Source: Bimuria novae-zelandiae CBS 107.79
Taxonomy: Eukaryota > Ascomycota > Dothideomycetes > Pleosporales > Didymosphaeriaceae
Direction of reading: 5' to 3'
DNA length: 64,000 nt
NCBI GenBank assembly: GCA_010015655.1
Contig: ML976691.1
Span: 227,849 to 291,848, forward strand
The notes beneath the pieces were generated by a model, which saw only the letters and a list, made by a program, of their open reading frames with translations, ran no database searches and was not told the origin of the DNA. Below, in pieces: positions 22,524 to 32,444 of this stretch. Made by a program: the position numbers and the translations under genes. The stretch's first letter is position 1; the number at the start of each line of letters is the position of its first letter.

Positions 22524-23450
22524 ATGGGAGTCTCAGCCACCACGCACAACAAGCCCGTCAAGCCCACAGGCGTCACCAAGCGTCGCTCTACTCTTCGTCG
22601 CGGCTCCCTCAGGCTCAGACGCACGCGCAGTCAAAACCGACAGTTCCACTACACCACCCCCGACGGCGTTACCCAGGTCGTCAAATCCAACGGCACCGGC
22701 CCCGAACTTCTCAACGACTACACTCTCACCCCCTCCGAGTTCCTCCACGAACCCTACCCATCCACCTTCCCACCCGGCGGCGTCTGGCCCCCCCGCAAAG
22801 CCTCCGACATCCTCTGCGCCCTCGGCACCGACTACATGGACTGCGTAGGCTCCACGTGCTACACCTCGCGCATCTGCACCGACTACGCCTGCACGCACAC
22901 GCTCTCTGCGTGGAAAGCCGCGACGTCGGACTGGGAGCAGCACTTCGAGCTCCGACACACAGGCTCCGACCGGGGCATCGGCGTCTTCACCAAACGCTCC
23001 TTCCGCCGCGGCGACATCCTAGGCTGGTACGCCGGCGAGATCAAACCCCTCGACAGCATAATCGGCACACACGGCGGTTATCTCATGGAGATTGAACTGG
23101 GGGACTTGACACCCCGCGCAGATGCCCCTTCTGTGTACATCGATGCAAAGAAGAAGGGGAATTGGACGCGGTTTATTAATCATAGCTGTGAGGCGGATTG
23201 CGTGTTTCGAATTATGCGGGTCGGCGGGGTGAGGGTTATGGTGGTGGAGGCGGTGAGGGATGTGAGGGGGGGAGAGGAGTTGAGTGTGGATTATGGGAGG
23301 GAGTATTATGGGGTGGAGACGAGGTTGAGGTGTGCGTGTGGGGCGAGGGGGTGTGTGGAGAGAAAGAGGGTGAGGGGAAAAGGAAAGGGGGGAAGTGAGG
23401 TGGTGGGGAGGTGGTGGGGAGGTAAGTGCGCTGTGAATGTTTTTTCATAG
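22524..23450 (+). CDS. SET-domain protein, putative lysine methyltransferase
   Basis: Intronless, 308 residues from the ATG at 22524. A basic N-terminus (TKRRSTLRRGSLRLRRTRS) is followed by a small Cys-rich stretch (CVGSTCYTSRICTDYAC, about residues 111-127). A SET domain then spans about residues 150-265, with the motifs DRGIGVFTKRSFRRGD, GWYAGEI, NWTRFINHSCEADC (the NHxC cofactor pocket) and EELSVDYGREYY. A post-SET-like CACGARGC closes the domain. Target unknown; histone or non-histone are both possible. The gene runs tail-to-tail with the repeat precursor, 328 bp apart. Third-position bias switches from C to G within the gene near 23095 (see findings). The C-terminal 30 residues are Gly/Lys/Arg-rich. 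Confidence 0.82.
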   Translation: MGVSATTHNKPVKPTGVTKRRSTLRRGSLRLRRTRSQNRQFHYTTPDGVTQVVKSNGTGPELLNDYTLTPSEFLHEPYPSTFPPGGVWPPRKASDILCALGTDYMDCVGSTCYTSRICTDYACTHTLSAWKAATSDWEQHFELRHTGSDRGIGVFTKRSFRRGDILGWYAGEIKPLDSIIGTHGGYLMEIELGDLTPRADAPSVYIDAKKKGNWTRFINHSCEADCVFRIMRVGGVRVMVVEAVRDVRGGEELSVDYGREYYGVETRLRCACGARGCVERKRVRGKGKGGSEVVGRWWGGKCAVNVFS

Positions 23451-23778
23451 GGATGGTTTGTGGGTTTGGGATAGAGTGATAGATACTATGGTTGGTTTTA
23501 CATGGCTTTTCAGGGTTGTTTTGGCATCACATGAAAATGCGTGAGTCGTCCAGCCCAAGCTGTAACTTACATTCGTTACTGCAACTACTGATCCCTATTC
23601 TTTCCAGTTCCCAAACGAGCGAACACGTAATAGACTCAGGAGACCGCTAGAATAAAGAGTGTGTGGTCGCCACGTTCAGAAACCCAAGTGCAGCAGATCC
23701 CTGCCCCATGCATCTGCCCCCTATTTGCTACTTCCCAGGCTGCTGAGAAGGAGGTATATTGCCTGGGCAAGCAAGCTT
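23451..23778. other. Intergenic, tail-to-tail
   Basis: 328 bp between the SET gene and the repeat precursor gene stops. Nothing recognised. Confidence 0.5.
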
Positions 23779-24622
23779 TTACTCCGCAAAGCCGTTCCAT
23801 GCGTCGTCTGCTTCGGCACGCTTCTCTGCGAAACCGTTCCAGGCGTCGTCAGCCTCAGCGCGTTTCTTCTCCGCGAACCCGTTCCAGGCATCATCAGCTT
23901 CGGCAGTGCCACGCTTCTCTGCGAAACCGTTCCAGGCGTCGTCAGCCTCAGCGCGTTTCTTCTCGGCGAAACCGTTCCAGGCGTCGTCAGCCTCAGCGCG
24001 TTTCTTCTCGGCGAAACCGTTCCACGCATCGTCGGCCTCAGCGCGTTTCTTCTCAGCGAAGCCGTTCCAGGCATCGTCAGCCTCAGCGCGTTTCTTCTCG
24101 GCGAAACCGTTCCACGCATCGTCGGCCTCAGCGCGTTTCTTCTCAGCGAAGCCGTTCCAGGCATCATCAGCTTCGGCAGTGCCACGCTTCTCTGCGAAAC
24201 CGTTCCAGGCGTCGTCAGCCTCAGCGCGTTTCTTCTCAGCGAAGCCGTTCCAGGCATCATCAGCTTCGGCAGTGCCACGCTTCTCTGCGAAACCGTTCCA
24301 CGCATCGTCGGCCTCAGCGCGTTTCTTCTCGGCGAAGCCGTTCCACGCATCGTCGGCCTCAGCGCGTTTCTTCTCGGCGAAACCGTTCCACGCATCGTCG
24401 GCCTCAGCGCGTTTCTTCTCGGCGAAACCGTTCCACGCATCATCTACCTCCCCTCTCTTCTTTTCCGCAAACCCGTTCCACGCGGCGTCGACGGCGTTGT
24501 GGGCTTTTGGCGCCGCGTCAGCGCGCTTTTCAGCGAAGCCGTTCCAGGCGTCATCAGCGGCGGGAGAGATGTCGCGCTTCTTCTCGGCGAAGCCGTTCCA
24601 AGCTGCATCGGCCTCTGTGGCT
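23779..24622 (-). repeat. Tandem array of 18 core-peptide repeats (42-69 bp units)
   Basis: Unit lengths in residues, from N to C: 16, 17, 23, 15, 15, 15, 14, 17, 14, 17, 15, 15, 15, 15, 14, 17, 14, 12. All lengths are whole codons. The three N-terminal units have the most diverged flanks; the inner ones are nearly identical. Synonymous sub-types alternate (GGCGTCGTC, CGCATCGTC and GGCATCATC variants, plus strand), suggesting local duplication and gene conversion. Confidence 0.95.
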
Positions 24623-24770
24623 TTGCGGAGCTCGCGGACTGAGGGGTGTATGTTAGGTTGCGATGATGTGCGGGAAGCGGGAGGGGTTACTAACCATTCG
24701 GGGATGTTGGCAACGCTGTGGCGCCGATGGCGAGGAGGGCCATGAGGTAGAGAGTGGTTTTGGAGTACAT
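23779..24770 (-). CDS. Secreted Kex2-processed repeat precursor, candidate dikaritin-type RiPP precursor
   Basis: Two exons, complement(23779..24638, 24695..24770), with a 56 bp intron, give 311 residues. Exon 1 is almost entirely a signal peptide: MYSKTT, a hydrophobic core LYLMALLAIGATA, then LPTSPN. Exon 2 encodes a short leader (VRELRK) and 18 repeats. Each repeat is an acidic/Ala flank (mostly AEADDA or GTAEADDA), the invariant core WNGFAE, and KKR or KR. Only the last copy lacks the dibasic pair, because the stop follows FAE. Dibasic KR is the cut site of the Golgi protease Kex2, so one chain would give up to 18 peptides of about 12 residues after trimming. Repeated cores with KR sites behind a signal peptide define UstA/PhomA-type RiPP precursors and Kex2-processed repeat proteins generally. 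The UstYa-like gene on the other side of the promoter favours the former. The repeated DNA keeps other frames open too; those are shadows. Confidence 0.85.
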
Positions 24771-27068
24771 TGTGAATGGAGGAAGCGAGGTGCGGCAAAG
24801 ATGTAGTGCTAAGGCGGGCTGTGAGCGGGATGAGGAGGAAGAGAGGTATGGAGGGGGCTATTTGTACTTTAGGGAGAGGGGGGAGGGGTTGCTTGCTGGA
24901 CTTCAAAGACTGGGGGGTATTTCCTATCCGGGTGGAGTTGCGAGTCTTACCAAGATGCGTGCATACATGCATGTATGGTGAAGAGGAAGGGATCGATGGT
25001 GAGTGTGGGATCCTCCACTGCATGCGCGCATCTGTCGGATGCGAACATGGGTTTGAAGGTGTTCTCATCGTTTATTTGCCTTTTTGATTACTCTGCATGG
25101 CTCTTGGTGGTGTGACATGCACGCCGAGGTAGTTGTACTCCTCTCGTTGTATGTGTTCACTCACGCCTGCTTTTGCTGCAGAAGTCGGATCCATGTGTGT
25201 GCACCTTCTGAGGACTGTTAACCTCAATTACACAGTGTACAGTGTTGAACAGCTGCAAATTAGGACCTTATCCCGTCAATCTATTCCGAGTGCATACCAT
25301 ATGGGAGAGCTCAATGCGCCCTCATGGGACCCGTCAGTAGAGCGCTTTGCGTTTTGCCGGCATATGACTTGATTGAGGAGTCAATGGACAGGTTGAGCTT
25401 CTTGCATGCTTCTGATTGTGTAAATGTTGATTAGTTGCGTTTTCTGTAGTACTGATGGGTCCACAGTTACACACACTGCTTTGAACTGCTTGAGAGGAGG
25501 AGATCCATGTACAGCTAGCTACACCATTTTCTCTTAGCGGACTCGATCTACACATGAGAGGAAGTTACTATAGCACGTAAGTCTGGCAGCGAAACAGCTG
25601 GGCATGCAGATAGTCCATGTCAATATGTATGCCAATGTACTCGGTGCACCGAAGCTAGACAGCTGAGGGACTGATCTTCATCGATATAGCTCCAGGGCAT
25701 TGCTGTGTGGCTTTTTCCAATTAACTACAGGTAGGGCAAGAACAATTTATTGTTCAAAAACGCAAGGGGGCTCTCAAGTGTGCCTTCTCATCTAACCTAC
25801 TCAATGTATCATCTTGATATCGTGAGTTCTAGCTGAAATATGATGTAATATGTCGTATGCCTCCACCAGATAGGCTGTCGAAGCACGAGCTAGGTTGTTC
25901 ATCCTTTGCGTACTCTCCCGGTTGACTCATTTACCCAGCTGGTCTCCACAAGCCACAAGTTTCCTTCCCGACGCCTTCCCCGAAACATGTGGAACATCAG
26001 CTAGTCTTTGACGATCACACCGCTTAAACTTTCCACTTCACTTCGTTCCATAGGTAGCTGTATATTACGGAACAATCCGCGTAAAGCGGAGATGGCGTGC
26101 ACATTACACCGCGTCGCCAAAATTACATGGGTCACATTGCTGGCGTCAGCACCTCGACCAATAACAATTGCTTGCGTTCTTGCGAATATTTCAAGTAATT
26201 GAGATATGCGGGGTGTTATTACGCGATTTCAGAATACTGTTCGTGCTCGTTCGTGTCGAGAAGCGTTTCGCCGTTTCAGTAACTTTCCGGACTGAGCTGG
26301 ACCTGAAGATTGGCCATATACTCCGGATCTGTTGCACTTCAGATCCAGTTGAACGATTGTGTATCTATCAAAAAGCTTGGGCGACATCTTGCTCACATGC
26401 GGAGAGCTTCGGTGATGATCCTCCATTGCGACCCTTGCATGCCAATGGTGCCTACTTTAGGTACCATAGGTATGGTTTATTTGCATCAAAGTCCAGGTAA
26501 CGCGGCCTGGTGTACAATGGTAACTACATCCGCACCTGTATGATCATGCAGAACCTGCCAATACCTACCAGGGGTATGTACAGCGGTCACTAATGGAAGG
26601 CGCCGGTCCCGTCCGGGCCGTTTGCCCCTCTAACTGCGTTGAAGCTTGGTTCCCACCAGGGACCTTCCCGATCAGTATGGAGGCATCCTCTGCCTAGCCG
26701 CTAAAGCTTACTGAGCCTGCACAGGATGGATCGAGATAGTTTATCATCATACCGCACCAAGGCGTCAATGCTCCACACATCCTCGACCCCGGTATCTCGT
26801 GAAGTACCTAGGTAGAGATGTACGAAGGCAACGCCGTCTAAGCGCCGACTATGTATCGGCTCACGGGCATTCTAATCAGGCTCGCATGCTGTGCAACGTT
26901 CCCAGTACAGCATTCAGTATGGTAGATCCTCTGGATCAGTCATCGCTGCATCAAGCAGGCCATCTTGCTCAGATATTTGGGGTAGTGGACGATCCCCTTC
27001 TTGCTCGCGGAATTCTTCCCACCAGAACTATCATCGTAGATTTCCCTAAACATATCCTTAGTTTCAAT
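24771..27068. promoter_or_regulatory. 2.3 kb divergent intergenic region between precursor and UstYa-like gene
   Basis: Holds the 5' ends of both genes. Immediately upstream of the precursor start (24771-24900), the coding strand is strongly pyrimidine-rich, as in many highly expressed fungal genes, with an AT-rich ACAAATAG element about 95 bases away. The remainder is moderately AT-rich with only short frames. I found no third gene. Shared control of the two flanking genes is inference. Confidence 0.45.
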
Positions 27069-28325
27069 ATGAATCGAGCAGCGTCTCCCTTCATTGAGGA
27101 CCGGAAATCTTACCAACCCTGCCACGACGACGTGGTAGAAGCAGAGATGATTCACAGCAGCGCCAGCTCTGAGACGGCTTCTTTCCTGGAGAAAGCCTCA
27201 TTTCTTCCCTCCAAAACACCAAAGCCGCGGACCAAGTACTACACAGTATTCCTACACGGACTCATATTCGGAGCCAACTTGGTCTTCTTCCTTGCCGTCT
27301 GGCGTTGGAGCACATTTATCAAGTGTCCTTACGGTCCGTACGGACCGGATCTCGTTCACAGTGAGTTCTCTGAGCACACGAACACTTGCACTAGACCCTC
27401 AACTGACAAGTTGGAAATTTCTTAGCTCCAGCAAAAGATGCTATCGCCTACGAATCCCAGCTGTGGGACAAGGTGGCCATCTTCTTCAGGAACGGCACGA
27501 CGAACCCCAACCGGTACCGCAAGCAATTCGGGGTGCCATCGCCAGAGCTAGATGAGGCATGGGAGAAGACCATACAATGCACGTATACCCTTCGAGACGT
27601 CAAAGCGATGCGCTTACATGTAGTCTAGACCAGAATATCCGTCTCTCCAAAGAAGAGATCGGAGAGTGGAAAGACCATCCCGCTCTCGTGAAACTCGCAG
27701 ATGGCTCGGGGTACTACGCTACGCTGTCCGTGTACCACTCTCTGCACTGTAGGTCCCGTGCTCCGATCTCAATCGTTGCAGCGAAGTAGCCAGGCTGATG
27801 CTGGCAGGCGTCAAACGGATCCACCACTACTTATACTTCGACCACTACTATCCCGGCAAAACTGAGCAGGAGCGCATGCTGATTGAACATCACGTCGGTA
27901 AAGTCCACGTTACCCTCAAAATTCATCGCAGACCGCGGCACTAACGTACCCAGAACACTGCCTCAATGTGCTGTTCCAGACGCTGCAATGCAACCCCGAT
28001 CTCACGGTCTTTCCGATGCAATGGGGCGCTACGTAAGTGTTAACCTACGTGGACCATTCCCTAAAGTAGCTCGTGAGACTGATTGTTGGCATGCAGGACC
28101 CGAATCCCAATTGGCCTCGATCAAGGCCATCATCAGTGCATGGACTGGGAGCGCATCGACAACTGGATGAAGACGCGCTCCTTCGATGTGTTTACCCCGG
28201 GACTCATAGTCCACCCTACGCTTGGGGAAGCATATCCAAACGGTAAAGGTGATGATCTTGGGATAGCGCTCGATATGTTGCTGAAGGATAAGTTGGATCC
28301 AGACCATGCGGGAACGAATGTCTGA
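27069..28325 (+). CDS. UstYa-like DUF3328 oxidase (RiPP macrocyclisation type)
   Basis: Six exons, join(27069..27360, 27426..27582, 27624..27748, 27808..27897, 27954..28032, 28097..28325), 323 residues, all phases consistent; introns are 41-65 bp. A cytosolic N-terminus precedes one membrane helix (about residues 58-78, VFLHGLIFGANLVFFLAVW). The lumenal DUF3328 domain follows: VHTPAKDAIAYE, ELDEAW, the NIRLS strand, LADGSGYYATLSVYHSLHC (HxxHC motif 1, His188-Cys192, split by intron 3) and HHVEHCL (HxxHC motif 2, His220-Cys224). The C-terminus ends with MDWERIDNW and a VHPTLG segment. UstYa/UstYb proteins oxidatively cross-link core peptides in ustiloxin, phomopsin and asperipin pathways, probably as metal enzymes through the HxxHC motifs. 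The frame is open upstream of 27069, so a longer start is possible but would push the helix deep into the protein. Confidence 0.9.
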
Positions 28326-28581
28326 GGTGGGCTAGATGATGCAGTTGGCATTGGTTGGGAGGCTATGATGCGCACCCCTGAGGTCCACGTGTCTTATAGA
28401 GACGAGAGCGACTCCACATGACACAGGGTGGTACATATGCTATTCCGTGGTTCCTCGTTCTAGTCGGTCCAGATCCATACATGTCGCGTTTGTTCTCCAG
28501 AAAATTGTTCGCGTGAGATCCAACCATCATTGTCATTAACACTCAACCTTCTTTCATGGGCGAAAACTCGATCTAGCGCAC

Positions 28582-29135
28582 CTACGGTGCATAAGGGTCG
28601 TCCTCCATCTGGCCATGCTGCGCCGAGTTCGTCGGCGGCCTAGCGATGTGACCTCCCCTAGACAACATAGTCAGCGAACCAACTTCCAAACAACAAAAAT
28701 GCATCGTACAAACCTCAACGTTAATTGCTTCCAATATTCCACCTCCTTCCTCAGCTCATCGTGTTTGTGGATAACCGTCACGCGCTCCCTTTCAAACTCG
28801 TCGCGCTCCCACTTGAACTGCTCCCGCTGCTGCGTAACCACGAGTAACTGCGTATGCAACTGCTGTCGCTGATCCAGAGACAGGCGCTCTTGTGCGCGAA
28901 CCTCGTCGCACTCTCGCGTGACAGCGAGCAATCGGTCATGAAGCTGTTGGCGCTGGACCAACGACTGACGCGCCTGGGACCACGCCTCGTCACGCTCTCT
29001 CGCGGTCGCGGCTGCCGCAGCCTGAATAGTTGCGAGGGTGGTCTGCGTTTCAGCCAGGGTCGTTTGGAGGCGGGAGATTTGGTAATTCTTTCGAATGAGG
29101 TCGTGGTTCTCGTAGATACTTGATTCACTGGCCAT
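28582..29135 (-). CDS. Small coiled-coil protein of unknown function
   Basis: Exons complement(28582..28657, 28714..29135) with a 56 bp intron give 165 residues. From about residue 18 to 140 it is one long heptad-rich coiled coil (repeated Q/E/R/L-rich segments such as QARQSLVQRQQLHDRLL and its near copy RLSLDQRQQLHTQLL, about 28 residues apart, indicating an internal duplication). The C-terminus is short and polar (ARPPTNSAQ, ending DPYAP). I chose the start at 29135 because the longer frame upstream runs straight through a CT microsatellite coding only Ser/Leu. The gene is tail-to-tail with the UstYa-like gene, 256 bp away. No domain recognised and no evidence for a role in the peptide locus. 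Confidence 0.6.
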
Positions 29136-29208
29136 GTCGTGTGGAAGGATAACTTCTGTGTTGCGTTGTGGTTGACTGGGAGGTGGGCGAGGGCAAGGCA
29201 AGGTTGCT

Positions 29209-29268
<60 letters not shown>

Positions 29269-29742
29269 GTGAGTGTGAAGTGAATATGGGCTCTGCGCAG
29301 ACTGCGCCAAGCAAACTTGCTGCGTGCTGTCTCATACCAACACTGTTCGCGGGTTTTGTAGAAGGCGTCAAAAAAGTAATTCACTTTCGTTTCCAAATCA
29401 CTTTTTCCTCTGCATCACCGCCATGGCCCATCCACTTGGCCTTAGCTTCCCCCGGCGTCTCGTTTCGGCGCAATCTATCTCGCTCGCCGCCGCATTCCCA
29501 TTCCTGCGAGTTATGCCCATGCGGCTTCTGAGACATGGCCCGTCGTCGTGAAGCATGCGAAGAGGTACTTATCTCACAGCGCTGGGATCGCTCCTCATCA
29601 ACCTGAAGAACAGCCTTCAACTCATAGCCATGTCGTGATCAACTGGCAGTGGAACTGCGACAGAGTGAGCTGTGCGATGGAAGTCTCAGCGAGATGGAAA
29701 TACCCACCAGAGCGTGAAACCCAGCGCAGAGCGTAACATCCT
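29136..29742. other. Intergenic with GA microsatellite
   Basis: Promoter side of the coiled-coil gene and 3' side of the glycosyltransferase gene. Apart from the microsatellite I see only short frames. Confidence 0.5.
29211..29264. repeat. (GA)27 microsatellite
   Basis: 54 bp of uninterrupted GA, 76 bp upstream of the coiled-coil start codon. It is therefore a CT tract on that gene's sense strand, a position typical of length-variable promoter elements. Confidence 0.95.
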
Positions 29743-31227
29743 TCAAGTCACAATAGCCTCAAACCACGCAGGTACCTCCCGCATCCGTTGTGTTCTCCGC
29801 TCCATACCCGTCGCCCTCCGTCTAAGATCGTACTCCCTCCCACAAATCTCCTTTCTCTTCGCCGCATACCCCGAATAAAGCTCCACCCAGATATCCCTAT
29901 CCGTACAATCCATCTCATTTCCCACCTTATGACACTTCGGCTTCGACTCCTCCCTCCCTTCCTCATCCATCAGCCACGGCTTTCTCACCGGCCAATCACT
30001 GAAATGCACGAACTTCACTTCCTCCAGCACCTTCGTGCCGTTCCACTTCTCTTGCGTGCTGAGGTATGGCTCGTGTTGGTTGGGCTCTTTGCGGAACTCT
30101 GAGGTAAGGAGGTCGTACCGGCGGTGCGGGAGGACGAGCGCCGTATTCTTGTAGAGCGTGTTAAGGATGTCCATGTCGAAGCCGCCTTTGGGATTTGTAG
30201 ACATGTAGTCAGATACGCGCGTCCATTCCGTGGTGGAGGGTTCGATGACGAGGAGCTGGGAGGAGAGGAAAGGCTGGTCGAGCCAGTAGGCGCGAGGCAT
30301 GGCGACAGGCGTGGAGGGAAGAAAGAAGAGCTCGTCCATAGTCTGCGGATGATGTTAGTGGCTGACACACAAGGCTAACTCAAAGCCAGGGGTATAAGGA
30401 GATGAAGCGAGACGTACCTGCCGCACAATGGCGTCCGAATCCAGAGATATGACTCTCTTGTACTGTGTTTGATTGAACGCAAGCAACTTCGTGTAACTAT
30501 CCTTCCACGTAGCGTCTCCTCTATCCTCAAAGGTGACTACCTCTATTGGGACTAGTTCCGCCTTGTAATTGTCTCTCGCTTGTAGCAGAAACCGTGCCTC
30601 TTCTGTGTCCGCCTGACCTTTAGGTATGGACCAGTGCTGTGGGTACATCATGATGCGCTCGGCCTTCGTACCTAAGCGGTGCAGCTCTTCGAGAACCATG
30701 AGGGAATTACATAAGTAATTACTATTGGTTACGTATTGGACATAGGCAAAGGATGACCAGACTACTGCGTCGGGTTTTTGTTGCGGTTGGCCGTTACCGG
30801 TGTCTGGGGGCTGCTTCGTGTGCGGTATTGGCTTTGGCGATTTCCCATGGGGCAGGTCAGATTCATTGCTTGTCTCCTTCGGCTGACCACTGCCGCCATC
30901 TATTTTCTCTATGGGTTTGGGCGGGCTACTTGTAGCGCTTTTGGTTGGGAGTGAAGAAGTAAGCTGTGTCTCCAGTCGATTCGGGTTTGACGGTGGGACA
31001 TTTTCTTTGGAGCTGCCATATAAGTCTTGCGGCGAGAAATGCTGTATACGCGAAGGAGCCTCAGTGAATGAGGATAATGCAATGAGGACTACCGCTATAA
31101 TGACAAGTGAGATCACGGTGCGCATCCGGCGCGAAGACATCCATGTCGCCCGAGCCTGGTGCGAGGATTCCGAATCATGAGACTGGAGAGGAGAGTAGCG
31201 GTGGGAACGGAACCACGCAATTGGCAT
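29743..31227 (-). CDS. GT8-type glycosyltransferase, Gnt1-like
   Basis: Type II Golgi membrane glycosyltransferase. Exons complement(29743..30342, 30418..31227) with a 75 bp intron give 469 residues. A short cytosolic tail, a membrane anchor at about residues 36-54 (TVISLVIIAVVLIALSSF) and a long Pro/Ser/Lys stem are followed by a catalytic domain. Its marks are VVWSSFAYVQYVTNSNYLCNSL, RIMMYPQHW and the metal-binding DxD in VISLDSDAIV (Asp263, Asp265, just before the intron). TMDELFFLP, MPRAYW, SSQLLVIEPS, GFDMDILN and VHFSDWPVRKPW follow. This pattern fits the GT8 / glucose N-acetyltransferase 1 (Gnt1) group. The donor sugar cannot be told from sequence. Confidence 0.82.
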
Positions 31228-32378
31228 GCTGAAATTTGGAAAACTAAAAGAGTAATTGGAGGAAAGGAAAGAAGCATGAAAAGAGGACCAGTGGAGGATG
31301 ACAGATTGAAGACAAAGGCTTCGGAGCGAGGTGAGTTGAGCTCACAGGACTGACAAAGACACGAGTCGTTAAAGAATCCATGTATGCGGCAGCGCGGGGG
31401 CGCAAGCGGCGAACCCGGTCAGTGGAGGCGTCGTTCTCACACCACCCTGGGTAGGCACAAGGCTAGGTATCTATCAGCAGCTAGGTTTGCATGGAGGCTT
31501 CACAGGTCTGTATCACTAGCAACAGTCGTGGCTGGCGTCATCTAACAGTCGACATCGAACAATCCGACTTTGACCTTTCTTCAAAGAACGGCTGTTGAAC
31601 AACACTGAAGTAACCAGACAAAGAAGGAGTATTGGAAGTGAAAATTGGATGCCAGGATTGATGCATCTCGTATCTGCGCGCGCGGCCATCGCGAGCTACG
31701 AACGTGCTATTTGTGTTTAAGCGGTCCAGGGTAAACAGGGTCATAGGCGCCACGAACCAGGTTCGGATGCGAGGTGACGAATAAGAGTGAGCGCGGTATC
31801 TTACGCAAACTTGGGATCTTATGGTGCCGACTAAAACTGTGACGGTTTAATGGCTCTTACTCGATGAGATGGTTACTCCTACCCTTGCTTAGTTGCCACT
31901 CACCTTTCTGAGAGGGCTACACCTATCTGGGACTAGCGATGTTTACGCTCGTACACATACATACTCGGTAGCTTCTAGATAGTACACCCTCCAGCAGAAG
32001 AATTCCACAATCTTTTCTACTGCGCACCAGCCGTTCGGCCCACCGCGACAAAAACCCTTCATCTGTTCTCCCTGCCTCATTGCAAAAGCACCGAAGTAGG
32101 GGGTAGGTTTCCAGCACAATGAGCGATGCGCACCCGCAATGCCAAAACGAGACTTCCGTCGCTCAACACACCTCTGGCGAATAATCAGACGAGTGAGACA
32201 ATGTTCGTATTCGGTCAAGGCGCGCTGGCGCGCTGGAGTCTTGTCGTAAGATGCTGAACGCACATGTACGGCGAAGCATTTTGGCGCCACACTAACAGCG
32301 GGGCCGTTTTCTTGGCTGCGCCTTCCTCCCGCCTTACATGCTAAGAATGGATGACAATTTTTGAAACAACAACCGATA
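31228..32378. other. Intergenic flank of the transposon island
   Basis: 1.15 kb upstream of the glycosyltransferase gene. Base composition is near that of the genes until about 32340. No convincing coding frame or RNA gene. Confidence 0.5.
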
Positions 32379-32444
32379 CTCGGCCCCTAGCGGCTGCTGC
32401 GCAGTTTCTCTCCGAGAAAGGCCGCGCTTTGCACGGCCCTACTA
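32379..32444 (+). repeat. Left inverted terminal repeat of the DIRS-like element, outer 66 bp
   Basis: Starts CTCGGCCCCTAGCGGC. It matches the reverse complement of 52431-52496 with five mismatches. The repeat resumes at 34581-34604 after the pogo-like insertion, giving 90 bp in all. Confidence 0.9.

Noticed and set aside
23779..24622. CRISPR array
   Set aside because: The regular repeats have no unique spacers, are coding, and lie in a eukaryotic genome.
23659..24745. Several 230-331 codon frames on the plus strand and in another minus frame over the repeat array
   Set aside because: They exist because unit lengths are whole codons, so any frame free of stops in one unit stays open. Only the minus-strand model has a signal peptide, a good intron and dibasic sites.
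23779..24770. Repeat precursor as a mating alpha-factor pheromone gene
   Set aside because: KR-delimited repeats fit, but filamentous ascomycete alpha pheromones typically carry a Trp-Cys...Cys core with a GQ turn. The core here has no Cys, no GQ and 18 copies.
25080..27060. Short frames between precursor and UstYa-like gene as additional cluster genes
   Set aside because: None exceeds about 110 codons, none splices into a domain, and they overlap each other.
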